NCBI GenBank assembly: GCA_002483145.1
Contig: DLHJ01000016.1
Span: 310,001 to 374,000, forward strand
Length of the DNA stretch: 64,000 nt
Direction: 5' to 3'
Source: Cellvibrio sp. UBA7671
GTDB lineage: Bacteria > Pseudomonadota > Gammaproteobacteria > Pseudomonadales > Cellvibrionaceae
Below the pieces are notes generated by a model. The model saw only the letters and a program-made list of their open reading frames with translations. It was not told the origin of the DNA and searched no databases. Shown here one piece after another: positions 1 to 8,592 of the stretch. The position numbers and the translations under genes are program-made. Each line of letters starts with the position of its first letter. Position 1 is the first letter of the stretch.

Positions 1-1
1 G

Positions 2-1570
2 TTTATTCCAAAAACCTATGTCGACAACGGCAAACTCGGCATTGTCATGTACTTAAAAGATGCCAATGGACGCTACGCCAATACCGGGTGGAATCAGGCA
101 AGCAGCATGAATTTTGATGCATGGAATAAATTGAATTTTAAATTGACCAGCGTCGATTATCTAAAAGGCATAGGTGCTTACGTCGAAGATGGTTTTGATT
201 TGACGGCGGTACAAAAAATCGGATTTGAAATTGTTGCAAATGGCAAGCCAGTAGATGTAAGCGGCAATTTGATATTCGATAATCTCACTGTATTCCCAGG
301 CATCCCTCCTGTATATATCGCTAATTTTGATGCGAGTAATGAAGAGTGGGAGGCTCATTGGGGTCCATTCACCACGGCTGCTGCTGATGGAAAGTTAACA
401 ATCCTACCAACCGGCGGTGGCGATGGTGCGATAGATCTGCAGGGCTGGAAAGCACCAAGCCTTTATTCAATTCCGCTAGACACGGCATTAGAGGTAGTTT
501 TGCGCGTTTACGTCCCTGCATCTTATTCAGCTGAAAGTAATGCTTGGTTGAAAATATTTGGTCAATTCGGTGCGAATTGGGAAATTTGGAAGGATATCCC
601 TGCGCAAAGCTTTGCGAGCCTTACTGTTGGTGCTTGGAATACTGTGAAGTTCAATGTGGATTTCAGTGATGCTAGCCCAGCGCAAGCATTTGGTATTCAG
701 TTGGGCGGCTTTAGTGGCGCTATGGCAGAGCCTTTGCTGGTAGATTTTATTGAGATTAATGATCCCAATAAGAAGAACACAAAGATTATCAATGCCCAGC
801 AGTTAGCGAGTGCATTCGATGGTGACGCAGAAGCCTATTCCGTCATTTGGGATAAAATGGCGTCATTGGCAGTGGTTGATGGTGTGCTGGAGGTTCGCAA
901 TACCAATACCGGTGGTGATGCAGATGTTGCAGTTGGTAAAGGCGATATCAATAGTAAGAAATTGAATTTGGCTGGCCCAGTGACCATTAGGGCTAAAGTC
1001 TTTGTGCCTGCTAATCTTGCGGGTAACACGGATTTCTTTTTTAACTTCTTTATGCAAGATGCAGGTTGGAATCATTTCTCCTTCCCAACCATGACCATCG
1101 ACCAATTTACTCCCGGCGAATGGACTGAAATAGAAATTGTTGAAGATACTTTTAATCCCAATTTCAACCGATTGGGCAATCTGCAACACTTCGGCTTCCA
1201 ATTTGGTGGTCCCGGTGTAAATGCCACTATAAAAGTGGATGATGTGCAAATTTGGGGTAACGTTGAAGTTGAGGATGCCCAGCCTATCCTAACGATAGGT
1301 TTTGAATCCCAGGCAGAGGTTGATGGATTCAAGTTCGATTATGCTGGCGGTGCTTTGAGCGAGGGAGTATTGGCTGGGGCAAATACAAAAGCTTGGACTA
1401 ATAGTACTTTGCCATTCGGGTGGATTGCTAACAGCTGGATCGGTAATGGCGGTTACGACATGTCATTATCGGAAAGCGCATTAGATTTAACAGCGAGAGG
1501 AGAAGACATTGTCAACGGAGAATACGGTATTGAAGCGACTAGTATTCCCGTCAATTTTGTAAAACCCTAA
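2..1570 (+). CDS. C-terminal part of a multi-module carbohydrate-binding protein (5' end outside window)
   Basis: The reading frame is open from the left edge, so the start and any catalytic domain lie outside the window. What remains is about 520 residues of repeated beta-sandwich modules. Each module ends in an 'hxhDxhxh' strand such as LIFDNLTVF, LLVDFIEIN and IKVDDVQIW, which is typical of CBM-like jelly-roll domains. At least two complete modules (about 105-250 and 265-415 of the visible part) follow the end of a first one, and a shorter final segment closes the protein. The modules are rich in Trp, Asn and Gly, as in sugar-binding surfaces. By family habit these sit at the C-terminus of secreted glycoside hydrolases or lyases in Cellvibrio-like bacteria. 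The substrate cannot be named from this part. A perfect terminator follows. Confidence 0.7.
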   Translation, partial: FIPKTYVDNGKLGIVMYLKDANGRYANTGWNQASSMNFDAWNKLNFKLTSVDYLKGIGAYVEDGFDLTAVQKIGFEIVANGKPVDVSGNLIFDNLTVFPGIPPVYIANFDASNEEWEAHWGPFTTAAADGKLTILPTGGGDGAIDLQGWKAPSLYSIPLDTALEVVLRVYVPASYSAESNAWLKIFGQFGANWEIWKDIPAQSFASLTVGAWNTVKFNVDFSDASPAQAFGIQLGGFSGAMAEPLLVDFIEINDPNKKNTKIINAQQLASAFDGDAEAYSVIWDKMASLAVVDGVLEVRNTNTGGDADVAVGKGDINSKKLNLAGPVTIRAKVFVPANLAGNTDFFFNFFMQDAGWNHFSFPTMTIDQFTPGEWTEIEIVEDTFNPNFNRLGNLQHFGFQFGGPGVNATIKVDDVQIWGNVEVEDAQPILTIGFESQAEVDGFKFDYAGGALSEGVLAGANTKAWTNSTLPFGWIANSWIGNGGYDMSLSESALDLTARGEDIVNGEYGIEATSIPVNFVKP

Positions 1571-1585
1571 GTTTGTCATCTTATA

Positions 1586-1614
1586 AAAATTGGCCCCATA
1601 GCGGGGCCAATTTT
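1586..1614 (+). terminator. Rho-independent terminator
   Basis: A perfect 12-bp stem, AAAATTGGCCCC pairing with GGGGCCAATTTT, has a 5-nt loop and is followed by ATTTAA. It lies 15 nt after the stop codon of the carbohydrate-binding protein. The A/T-flanked arms would allow it to work in both directions. Confidence 0.9.
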
Positions 1615-1617
1615 ATT

Positions 1618-2010
1618 TAAGCTATAAGTGCTTCCCACCTACGCCATAATCAATCACGGCCAGATCAGTATTAGTTTTCGGTGCAATTTGTTTTTGCCAA
1701 CAATACTATCGCCCCCGGCATTTGAATTTATTTGTCAGTTTTACTTCCTCGTACTAAAGCGTTTTGATGTTTGCTCGGAGTGGCCTGCCGATGGTGCGAG
1801 TCTTGCCTGCATCGCTACATAGTATTTCATGCCACATATTCACTGATACTGGCCTCTCTTCGCCTGACCTTTGAATACATCCTTTTAACGCATCACTTAC
1901 CGGTTGACTTTTATGCAATTGAGTTGAGGCTGGTCTTGTTAGCGGAAAGCTATCTGTGCTGATGCTTTTCGGAAGTGATCTAGCGCAGGAAAACGCAGTG
2001 CAAGAAAAAC
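1618..2010. other. Intergenic region without recognisable gene
   Basis: About 390 bp lie between two terminators. Short open frames exist on both strands (for example 1754-2050 minus), but none has a credible ribosome binding site, a recognisable domain or a codon pattern like the neighbours. I see no tRNA, repeat or mobile-element end. It may be the remnant of a degenerated gene. Confidence 0.5.
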
Positions 2011-2035
2011 AAAACCCGCCTTTTAGGGCGGGGTT
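2007..2035 (-). terminator. Rho-independent terminator of the Ig-repeat lipoprotein gene
   Basis: On the minus strand, AAACCCCGCC pairs with GGCGGGTTT (one bulged base) around a short CTAAAA loop. It is followed by TTGTTTTTC. It lies about 45 nt after the stop codon at 2079. Confidence 0.75.
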
Positions 2036-2078
2036 TGTTGGTGTTAACACCCCGAATTGGGGTATTGATGGAGCCAGG

Positions 2079-5000
2079 TTACAGCGAAGTTACGGTTGAT
2101 GTGTATTCCGCTGGCGGGCGACCGGGTGCTGTTACAACCAGTTTGAACTGGCCCGAAGCCGCAGCTGCATCCCTTTTCACCACAAGATCGAAAGTGGTCG
2201 GGCCAGTTACATTGTCTGCTACGGTTACTGCTGTTGGGCTCAGTGTTACTGTTGCGCCCGTCAGATTTGTGCTATTGACGGTCACTGTTGTGCCAGCGGG
2301 CATGCTATTGCCATTGGTGTCACGCAGAATGATCGGCAATGTCTGGATAGAGTTTGCTGCCATGTCGATATTAGCCGGTTGGCCAATTAGTCGGTTCCCT
2401 GTTGTGTCTGCTACACCAGTACCCAGAACCAGCATGAGGTCTTGGCGTACAGTTACACTGTTGCGAGTACAGGTTGCACCTGTTGCTGGGCAGAGCGCGC
2501 CGTCGTAAATACCATTGCCCGCTGTTCTTACGCCATCTTTAACCAGAGAATTGCCAGGCCCAAAGATATCGATAAAAACTTCACCTAGGTTGTAGGTATT
2601 GTCTCGGTTGCTATCCAAATAGGCTTCGCCTAAGTCATCACACGCCGTGGCGGGGTCAACCAATGTAGGTGTCGGTACATTGCGAGTACAGGTACTACCG
2701 CTCTCAGCAAAGGTGTCATTGGCGTCATAGGTGCCGTTGCCGTTGGTGTCAACAAAGCTCTCATTACCCAAGGCGGTTGCCAAAATAGTCACTTTGCCTG
2801 AGGAAGGTCTTGGGTTTTGATTACGCCAAATTACTTTACAAGTACTGAATTCATCAGTAGAGCAGGCACTGTCGATTATACCGCCTGAGGTCGTAAAGCT
2901 GACTGAGGTATCTTTGGGGACAGGGTTATTAAAGGCGTCTGCCAACCGAATAACCACTTCCACTTCAAAGCCTTCGACGTAAATCGGCACATTATATTGT
3001 GAGGCTGAAATTGACATACTGTCCTGATCTGGAATGCCAGTAGAAATAACCAGTCCTGAAGATTGCGTCGAAATTGTGGTGCCGCCAGATTCGGTTGATG
3101 CGGTGACGCGCACGGTGGTGGTAATAGTACCGGCTTGCACGCGGGCGCTGACTATCCCTGAAGCATTACTGGTCGCTAAAACCTCTTGAGTGCAAGTACC
3201 TCCAGCAATCAGGCATACACCGCCGACACTGTTGTTTAAGGTAAGTGTTACCGGAACGCCAGACAGTGGTAATCCGTTAGGGCCATTCACGATAAAGCGT
3301 ACATCCGACGTTTCTACGCCGCCGCCGCCTTTCAAGCTGATTTGAGCTGGATTAGCGCGGTCAAACACGATGTTCTGTGCAGTGGCCACTGTTATGTTCA
3401 ATGTGGCAGTAGCGGTATTGACCTGCAGACTGGGCAGCGTTGAGGTAGCAGTAATTACGTCCGTTCCAATACAGCCATTCGCTTTGTAGAAAAGTGTGGC
3501 GCGACCGGTTTGGGTGCTAGCTGTACTTGTGGGCTGACCACTGGAGTCAGTCAGAATTGCAGTGCCATCGCGCACACAGGGCGAGGTGAATGTCGCCGTC
3601 GCGCTTCCAGTAGTGAGGTTGCCATTGCTGTCAACAAAACTGACCGAGAGACTGGTTGAGCCTCCCGGCGGCAGCACGGCATCCTCTATTCCTACATCTA
3701 CTTGTCCAACCAGGAAGGTTGCACCACTGCTCTTACCTATATATACGGCTGCAGTATTCTCCAAAGGTCTTGGAATCAAGCGAGTGCTGAAGCTGTAGGA
3801 TGTGCCCTTGGGGGAGGTAACTACTATATTGAAGCTGCCGCTTGGGCGTTTGGTTTCACTTGCTTTTAGTGTCACGGTGAATGAGGTTGGGTTCAGGGTG
3901 CTAGCCACACCGGTAGTCATGCTTTGATTGATAGTCACATCACTGGCAGTGCTAGTGCTCAGGGATACCGTTGTTCCCACTGGCATCGCATTACCATTGA
4001 TATCTGCAAGGGTGACCGTAAACATGGTGGTTTCGTTGGCGCTTAATTCTATTGCTTCAGGTTGTCCCAGCAGGCGGCCATTTTGTGTCATTGGTTGTTC
4101 GCTGGACATGGACAGTACTATGTCCTGACGGATGGTTACCGGTTGTTTGGTGCAAGTTGAACCCTCTGTAGAGCAGAGAACGCCATTGTAAATACCGTTC
4201 TCAATATTGCGGCTCCCATTCATGTTGAAGTCTACATAGTCTTCCGCACTTGCACCTGTATTGAAGTCGCCATTTTCATTTTCATCGAGATAGGCCTCGC
4301 CCAAGTCGTCGCAAGGCTGGTCGTTACCACCTGGAGTTGCTTCCGCAGTTGATAGGGGGACATTAGGACTGCAGCCGTCAGTAAAACTATTGAAAATATC
4401 GGTATTAGCAGTGTAGAGGCCGTCACCGTTAACATCTTTAAAACTTTCATTACCTACAGTAGTGGCGAGAATGGTGACTCTACCATTGCTCGGTCTTGGG
4501 CTTTGGCTTTTCCAAATGACGGTACAGGTGCCGTTTATCGTGGTGCAATTGGTATCGATCGATCCGCCTTCAGTTAAAAATTGAACGGATGTACCGTCTG
4601 CTGGTGGGTTGTTAAATGCATCTGCAAGACGGATGGTAATGTTTACTGGCTCGCCGTCATAGTCCCAACCTGGAGGGTTAAAGCGTGAAGCTGAAATCGA
4701 CATACTGTTTTGATCCGGCATGCCGGTTCCGATCGATAATTTATTTGAGCGAGCGGTAATGTTTGACGCGGGGTCTGTGGCGATGACTTCAACTGCAGTG
4801 GGAATTGTGCCTGCTTGCACTACGGTAGATGCATGGCCTGTACTATCCGTAGTTGCTGTGGCGGCAGTGAGTGCAATGCCGCCAAGCTGAGTGCTCAAAC
4901 TGAAATTCAGGGGAATGTTTTTGATTGGTGCGCCGGTGCTGCCTTTTACTAAGAAGCGTACGGTTGATGTTTGTGCTCCGCCGCTATCCTTGAGGAAAAT

Positions 5001-5540
5001 CTTGCTGGGGTTTGCCTCGACAAAGCTGATGGACTGCACGGTATCCTGTGCGACTTTGACGGTAACGCGAGCTACCTTGGCTACGCCGCCGATAATTGCC
5101 GTGGCGGTAATCTGATCATCACCAACGCAGCCCTTTGCTGCATAGGTAATACTCGCTTGACCTATATCGGTGGTGACCTTGTTGGTGATTTCAGTGCCTT
5201 GTGACAGCACGGCTTCGCCTGATGCATAACAGCCAGAATTGAAAGTCACCTGGATGGGCGTGGTTACCAGCGTGTTGGTGCTGCTGACAATATTAATTGT
5301 CAGAGTGGTGCTGGCACCCGGTGCGAGGTTAGTGTTGCCGGCGCCTATTGCCCCTTCGGTAAAACTGCTACCGCTGCCGAAACCAATCGCTGTGGGATCG
5401 GTTGTACTTACAGACCCTGAGCTGGCAGTGCTTGAGTTCCCAGAGTTAAGAAGCGGCGAATCGCTGCCACCGCCGCAAGCAGAAAGTAGCAGGCTGATGA
5501 ACGCTGCACTGACAATCGTCGTCGTTTTTAGAGTATGCAT
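2079..5540 (-). CDS. Large lipoprotein with duplicated Ig-like (Big/invasin-like) domains and Ca-loop motifs
   Basis: This 1153-residue protein has a lipoprotein signal peptide with lipobox LSAC (Cys22) followed by a Gly/Ser linker. The body is two copies of a unit of about 560 residues. Motifs such as 'SMSISAS', 'IRLADAFNNP', 'GNESF', 'CDDLGEAYLD' and 'VTIRQD/VTVRQD' recur at about residues 275-475 and 840-1040. Between the Ig-like strands lie Asp/Asn/Gly-rich loops (DVNGDGLY, DENENGDF, DTNGNGTY, DSNRDNTY) resembling calcium-binding EF-hand or dockerin loops. Cysteines are regularly placed, suggesting disulfides. Proteins of this build are surface or outer-membrane adhesin-like, and a structural or adhesive role is inference. 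A good ribosome site (AGGAAG) precedes ATG 5540, and the gene stands alone. Confidence 0.75.
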   Translation of the reverse strand: MHTLKTTTIVSAAFISLLLSACGGGSDSPLLNSGNSSTASSGSVSTTDPTAIGFGSGSSFTEGAIGAGNTNLAPGASTTLTINIVSSTNTLVTTPIQVTFNSGCYASGEAVLSQGTEITNKVTTDIGQASITYAAKGCVGDDQITATAIIGGVAKVARVTVKVAQDTVQSISFVEANPSKIFLKDSGGAQTSTVRFLVKGSTGAPIKNIPLNFSLSTQLGGIALTAATATTDSTGHASTVVQAGTIPTAVEVIATDPASNITARSNKLSIGTGMPDQNSMSISASRFNPPGWDYDGEPVNITIRLADAFNNPPADGTSVQFLTEGGSIDTNCTTINGTCTVIWKSQSPRPSNGRVTILATTVGNESFKDVNGDGLYTANTDIFNSFTDGCSPNVPLSTAEATPGGNDQPCDDLGEAYLDENENGDFNTGASAEDYVDFNMNGSRNIENGIYNGVLCSTEGSTCTKQPVTIRQDIVLSMSSEQPMTQNGRLLGQPEAIELSANETTMFTVTLADINGNAMPVGTTVSLSTSTASDVTINQSMTTGVASTLNPTSFTVTLKASETKRPSGSFNIVVTSPKGTSYSFSTRLIPRPLENTAAVYIGKSSGATFLVGQVDVGIEDAVLPPGGSTSLSVSFVDSNGNLTTGSATATFTSPCVRDGTAILTDSSGQPTSTASTQTGRATLFYKANGCIGTDVITATSTLPSLQVNTATATLNITVATAQNIVFDRANPAQISLKGGGGVETSDVRFIVNGPNGLPLSGVPVTLTLNNSVGGVCLIAGGTCTQEVLATSNASGIVSARVQAGTITTTVRVTASTESGGTTISTQSSGLVISTGIPDQDSMSISASQYNVPIYVEGFEVEVVIRLADAFNNPVPKDTSVSFTTSGGIIDSACSTDEFSTCKVIWRNQNPRPSSGKVTILATALGNESFVDTNGNGTYDANDTFAESGSTCTRNVPTPTLVDPATACDDLGEAYLDSNRDNTYNLGEVFIDIFGPGNSLVKDGVRTAGNGIYDGALCPATGATCTRNSVTVRQDLMLVLGTGVADTTGNRLIGQPANIDMAANSIQTLPIILRDTNGNSMPAGTTVTVNSTNLTGATVTLSPTAVTVADNVTGPTTFDLVVKRDAAAASGQFKLVVTAPGRPPAEYTSTVTSL

Positions 5541-5847
5541 GATGTCTTCCTAGGTTACCGACCGCCGTAAGTTGATTATAAGGCGGCGGCTGGTATTGAA
5601 TTCGATGGTATAAATGGCATAAAGAATCTGCGCTAAGCTGTTGAGCTTATTGGGACTTATGGCCACAGCTAACGTTAGCTCATATCTTTTCAATGATAAA
5701 GTGCCAAGCGCTCAAAAAACGCGCTTCCGCAGCCAAATCACCCGATATTTGTGCGTTTCTTAGCATTTTCCTTGGCATTTCCGACTTCCTTTCGGTGCAT
5801 TTTGCAGTTGGCGCATTTTTAATTCTGTGTCCCAGTCGCACAAGGCT
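5541..5847. other. Divergent intergenic region with a 14-bp palindrome
   Basis: This gap lies between the minus-strand lipoprotein gene and rlmI. It contains the perfect palindrome AGCTAACGTTAGCT at 5667-5680, which could be an operator for the lipoprotein gene about 130 bp away. Otherwise I see no gene or RNA element. Confidence 0.4.
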
Positions 5848-5853
5848 TATAAT
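5848..5853 (+). promoter_or_regulatory. Candidate -10 element of rlmI
   Basis: TATAAT is followed by a GC-rich discriminator (CCGCGC), 33 nt before the chosen start codon. No convincing -35 hexamer is visible at the right spacing. Confidence 0.4.
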
Positions 5854-5885
5854 CCGCGCACTTTTTTTGCTATGTGAGCCTTGCC

Positions 5886-7079
5886 ATGACACTGCCTATC
5901 CTTGTTCTTAATTCCCAAGCGGATCGCCGCCTAAAATTGGGGCATTTGTGGATTTACAGCAACGAGGTGGATGTCGCCAAATCGCCGCTTAAATCTTTTT
6001 CAATGGGGCAGCAGGCGCTGGTCACAACTAACAGCGGCAAGCCGCTCGGTATCGCATTAGTCAATCCCAATGGACTGATCTGCGGCCGCTTGGTCAGCCG
6101 CGATGAAAAGTATCCGCTCAATAAATCGCTGTTGGTGCACCGCATAAAGCAATCGCTCGCGTTGCGCGAGATGGCATTTGATGAACCTTTTTATCGTCTG
6201 ATCTATGGCGATGCTGATCTTCTTCCCGGGTTGGTGGTCGACCGTTTTGGCGATTATCTGGTGGTGCAGATTGCCAGTGCGGGTATGGAATTGGTGAAGG
6301 GTGAGATAGTTGAGGCGCTGGTGCAGGTGCTGAATCCGCATGGCGTATTGCTCGCCAACGAGCACAGCGCGCGCGCGCTGGAAGGTTTGTCGGAGTACAC
6401 CGAAGTCGCCTACGGTGAAGTGCCTGAATCGGTGGAGTTAGTCGAAAACGGTACACGTTTTATGGCGCCGGTGCATGGTGGGCAAAAAACCGGTTGGTTT
6501 TACGACCACCGCATGAACCGTGCATTGCTGCAGCAATATGTGCAAGGCAGGCGGGTATTGGATGTATTTTCCTATATCGGCGGCTGGGGAGTGCAAGCGG
6601 CTGTGGCGGGTGCGAGCGAAGTATTCTGTGTAGATGCATCGGAATCGGCGACTGATGCAGTATTGGAGAATGCCCAGCTTAATGGTGTCGCCGATAAGGT
6701 TGCTGCGATTCAAGGCAAAGCCATCGATGTGTTGAAAGAACTGATCGCCAGTGATGAGCGTTTCGATGTGGTGGTGCTTGATCCGCCTGCATTTATCAAA
6801 AAACGCAAAGACCAAAAAGCGGGTGAGGCGGCGTATCGTCACATTAATGAGCTGGGGATGCGGTTGTTGGGGCGTGACGGTTTGTTGGTTTCAGCATCCT
6901 GCTCCATGCATTTGGGTAAAGATACCCTACTGGAAATTGTGCGCGCATCCGGCCGTCACTTGGATCGCCATGTGCAGATTATTGGGCAGGGCGGACAAGG
7001 GCCGGATCATCCGATCCATCCCGCTATTCCTGAAACCGATTATTTAAAAGCAGTATTTGCGCGCGTTTATTTAGCCTAG
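5886..7079 (+). CDS. rlmI: 23S rRNA m5C1962 methyltransferase RlmI
   Basis: This class I SAM-dependent methyltransferase (397 aa from ATG 5886) has an N-terminal PUA-like RNA-binding domain (about 1-80, with the family's 'ADRRLKLGHLWIYSNEV' stretch). An EEHEE domain and a Rossmann methyltransferase domain follow. The SAM site is 'DVFSYIGGWGVQAA'. 'VVLDPPAFIK' and the 'SCSMH' segment carry the expected substrate and catalytic residues of the RlmI/RlmK group, which uses a Cys nucleophile to make m5C in 23S rRNA. A GTG 12 nt upstream is possible, but ATG 5886 matches family starts. The gene is convergent with the HAD phosphatase gene. Confidence 0.88.
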   Translation: MTLPILVLNSQADRRLKLGHLWIYSNEVDVAKSPLKSFSMGQQALVTTNSGKPLGIALVNPNGLICGRLVSRDEKYPLNKSLLVHRIKQSLALREMAFDEPFYRLIYGDADLLPGLVVDRFGDYLVVQIASAGMELVKGEIVEALVQVLNPHGVLLANEHSARALEGLSEYTEVAYGEVPESVELVENGTRFMAPVHGGQKTGWFYDHRMNRALLQQYVQGRRVLDVFSYIGGWGVQAAVAGASEVFCVDASESATDAVLENAQLNGVADKVAAIQGKAIDVLKELIASDERFDVVVLDPPAFIKKRKDQKAGEAAYRHINELGMRLLGRDGLLVSASCSMHLGKDTLLEIVRASGRHLDRHVQIIGQGGQGPDHPIHPAIPETDYLKAVFARVYLA

Positions 7080-7110
7080 CCAAACCCAGACCTGCGTTTC
7101 CACTTCTCAC

Positions 7111-7137
7111 AATAAGCCTGCCTAGCGCAGGCTTATT
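7111..7137. terminator. Shared hairpin between convergent genes
   Basis: AATAAGCCTGC pairs perfectly with GCAGGCTTATT (11 bp, 5-nt loop). It contains the stop codon and last codons of the phosphatase gene, so its arm is both coding and structural. There is no long T-run, so termination strength is uncertain. Confidence 0.55.
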
Positions 7138-7775
7138 GCTTTCCAATTGCGCTCGCGGGCGATAGCGCTTAGCCGCGCGTCGGCATCGACTACTACCGGA
7201 TGGTCAACCTGCTCCAGCAGAGGTAAATCATTAATCGAGTCGCTGTAAAAATAAGCGCCTTCCAGCGAGTGATGGTTGTGCTTAAGCCACTCGTTGAGGT
7301 GGACAATTTTGCCGGATTGGAAACAGGGCTCGCCCACATAGTTGCCAGTATAGCGACCGTCAACCACCTCCGGATCAGTGGCAAGAATGTCATCCACACC
7401 CAAATATTTGGCGATGGGGCGGGTCACAAAACCGTTGGTGGCGGTGATGATCAGCAAATGATCGCCCTGGTTGCGGTGGTGTTGCAGCAGTGCTTTTGCC
7501 TTGGGTAGCATCAATGGCTCGATATGGTCGCGCATAAATTCTGCATGTAATTTTTCCAGTTCGTCCATGCTGTGGCGAGAGAGCGGCGCCAGCGAAAACT
7601 GTAAATAGGCACGGATATCGAGGGTGCCATTTTTGTAGTCGGCGTAAAAGCCATCGTTCGCCTGGCGGTAGATTGCAGCATCTACCAACTGTTTTTCCAC
7701 CAAAAAGACTCCCCAGCTGTGGTCGCTATCGCCTGCCAGCAAGGTGTTGTCGAGATCAAAAATTGCCAGTGCCAC
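7122..7775 (-). CDS. HAD-IB family phosphatase (SerB-like; histidinol-phosphatase candidate)
   Basis: This 217-aa HAD-superfamily subfamily IB hydrolase has motif I 'FDLDNTLL' (nucleophile Asp7 and general acid Asp9), motif II in 'LLIITATNGF' and motif IV in 'YSDSINDLPLL'. The fold is that of phosphoserine phosphatase-like enzymes with a helical cap. The neighbour order (this gene, rppH, ptsP) is the same as in Pseudomonas. There the equivalent gene (PA0335) has been linked to histidinol-phosphate phosphatase activity. That substrate is therefore a reasonable suggestion here but cannot be read from the sequence. Confidence 0.8.
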   Translation of the reverse strand: MALAIFDLDNTLLAGDSDHSWGVFLVEKQLVDAAIYRQANDGFYADYKNGTLDIRAYLQFSLAPLSRHSMDELEKLHAEFMRDHIEPLMLPKAKALLQHHRNQGDHLLIITATNGFVTRPIAKYLGVDDILATDPEVVDGRYTGNYVGEPCFQSGKIVHLNEWLKHNHHSLEGAYFYSDSINDLPLLEQVDHPVVVDADARLSAIARERNWKAISLR

Positions 7776-8009
7776 GGTGGTTCCCTATATATATGAAGTA
7801 AGTGTTTGCAGGAGTTGCTGCAAAAGGGGCGCTAGGATAACGGCAGTGGCGAGCGCGCTCAATGAAAACCATTTCCGAGATTCAGGGTTGCGGGTTTGGG
7901 TAAGCCTGATATAGTGCGGAAAACGCTGTTTTGTGGAACATGTCCGCTCTTTCATAGCTGGAGTTTTGTTTTCTGCCGCAGCAAAACCTTTTATATGGAC
8001 AATTCCCCC

Positions 8010-8525
8010 GTGATAGATTCAGACGGATTCCGCCCTAATGTGGGCATTATTTTGACCAACGATCAGGGTCAATTGCTGTGGGCCCGGCGTGTTGGTGGTC
8101 AGGATGCCTGGCAGTTTCCGCAAGGTGGTATAAACCCCAATGAGACGCCCGAGCAAGCTCTTTACCGCGAGTTGCATGAAGAGGTTGGCCTGCGCCAGGA
8201 AGATGTGCAAATACTCGCCTGCACCCGTGGTTGGTTGCGCTACCGTTTGCCGCATCGTTTGGTTCGCCATAACTCTTTGCCGCTGTGTGTGGGGCAAAAA
8301 CAAAAATGGTTTTTGTTGCGCATGTTGAGTGACGACGCCAAGGTGAGCCTCAATAATGGCGGTCGTGCCGAGTTTGATGACTGGCGTTGGGTCAGTTATT
8401 GGTATCCGTTGGGTAAAGTCGTCTCCTTTAAGCGCGATGTGTACCGTCGTGCGCTTAAAGAGTTGTCATTGTTTCACTCGCATTTGGAGGATCGCAGCGC
8501 CCGCGTTCGCTCGCCCCATAATTAA
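8010..8525 (+). CDS. rppH: RNA pyrophosphohydrolase RppH
   Basis: A Nudix hydrolase that removes pyrophosphate from the 5' triphosphate end of mRNA and so triggers RNase E decay. The full Nudix box (GX5EX7REUXEEXGU) runs from about residue 39 to 61 and includes 'REL.EEVGL'. The family-specific '[16 protein letters not shown]' and 'RYRLP' segments are present. I chose GTG 8010 because '[11 protein letters not shown]' aligns with the N-terminus of Pseudomonas and E. coli RppH. ATG 7995 would add five residues. The protein is 171 aa, close to the usual 160-176. It is followed by ptsP, as in Pseudomonas. Confidence 0.92.
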   Translation: MIDSDGFRPNVGIILTNDQGQLLWARRVGGQDAWQFPQGGINPNETPEQALYRELHEEVGLRQEDVQILACTRGWLRYRLPHRLVRHNSLPLCVGQKQKWFLLRMLSDDAKVSLNNGGRAEFDDWRWVSYWYPLGKVVSFKRDVYRRALKELSLFHSHLEDRSARVRSPHN

Positions 8526-8546
8526 AGTAACTGTAAAGAAAGCACT

Positions 8547-8552
8547 TATAAT
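8547..8552 (+). promoter_or_regulatory. Candidate -10 element of ptsP
   Basis: TATAAT followed by CCCAAC in the 67-bp rppH-ptsP gap, about 40 nt before the ptsP start. No good -35 is visible. ptsP may also be read through from rppH. Confidence 0.35.
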
Positions 8553-8592
8553 CCCAACCATATCCACCTGACAGGCTTGATCACCAACCCCT

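Noticed and set aside
1754-2050. 98-codon open frame on the minus strand in the gap before the Ig-repeat lipoprotein
   Set aside because: It runs through the terminator of the neighbouring gene, has no ribosome site and no recognisable domain. It is probably chance.
5239-5553. Open frames antisense to the Ig-repeat lipoprotein
   Set aside because: They are shadows of a repetitive Thr/Ser/Val-rich coding region. The minus-strand frame has a lipobox, duplicated domains and a ribosome site.
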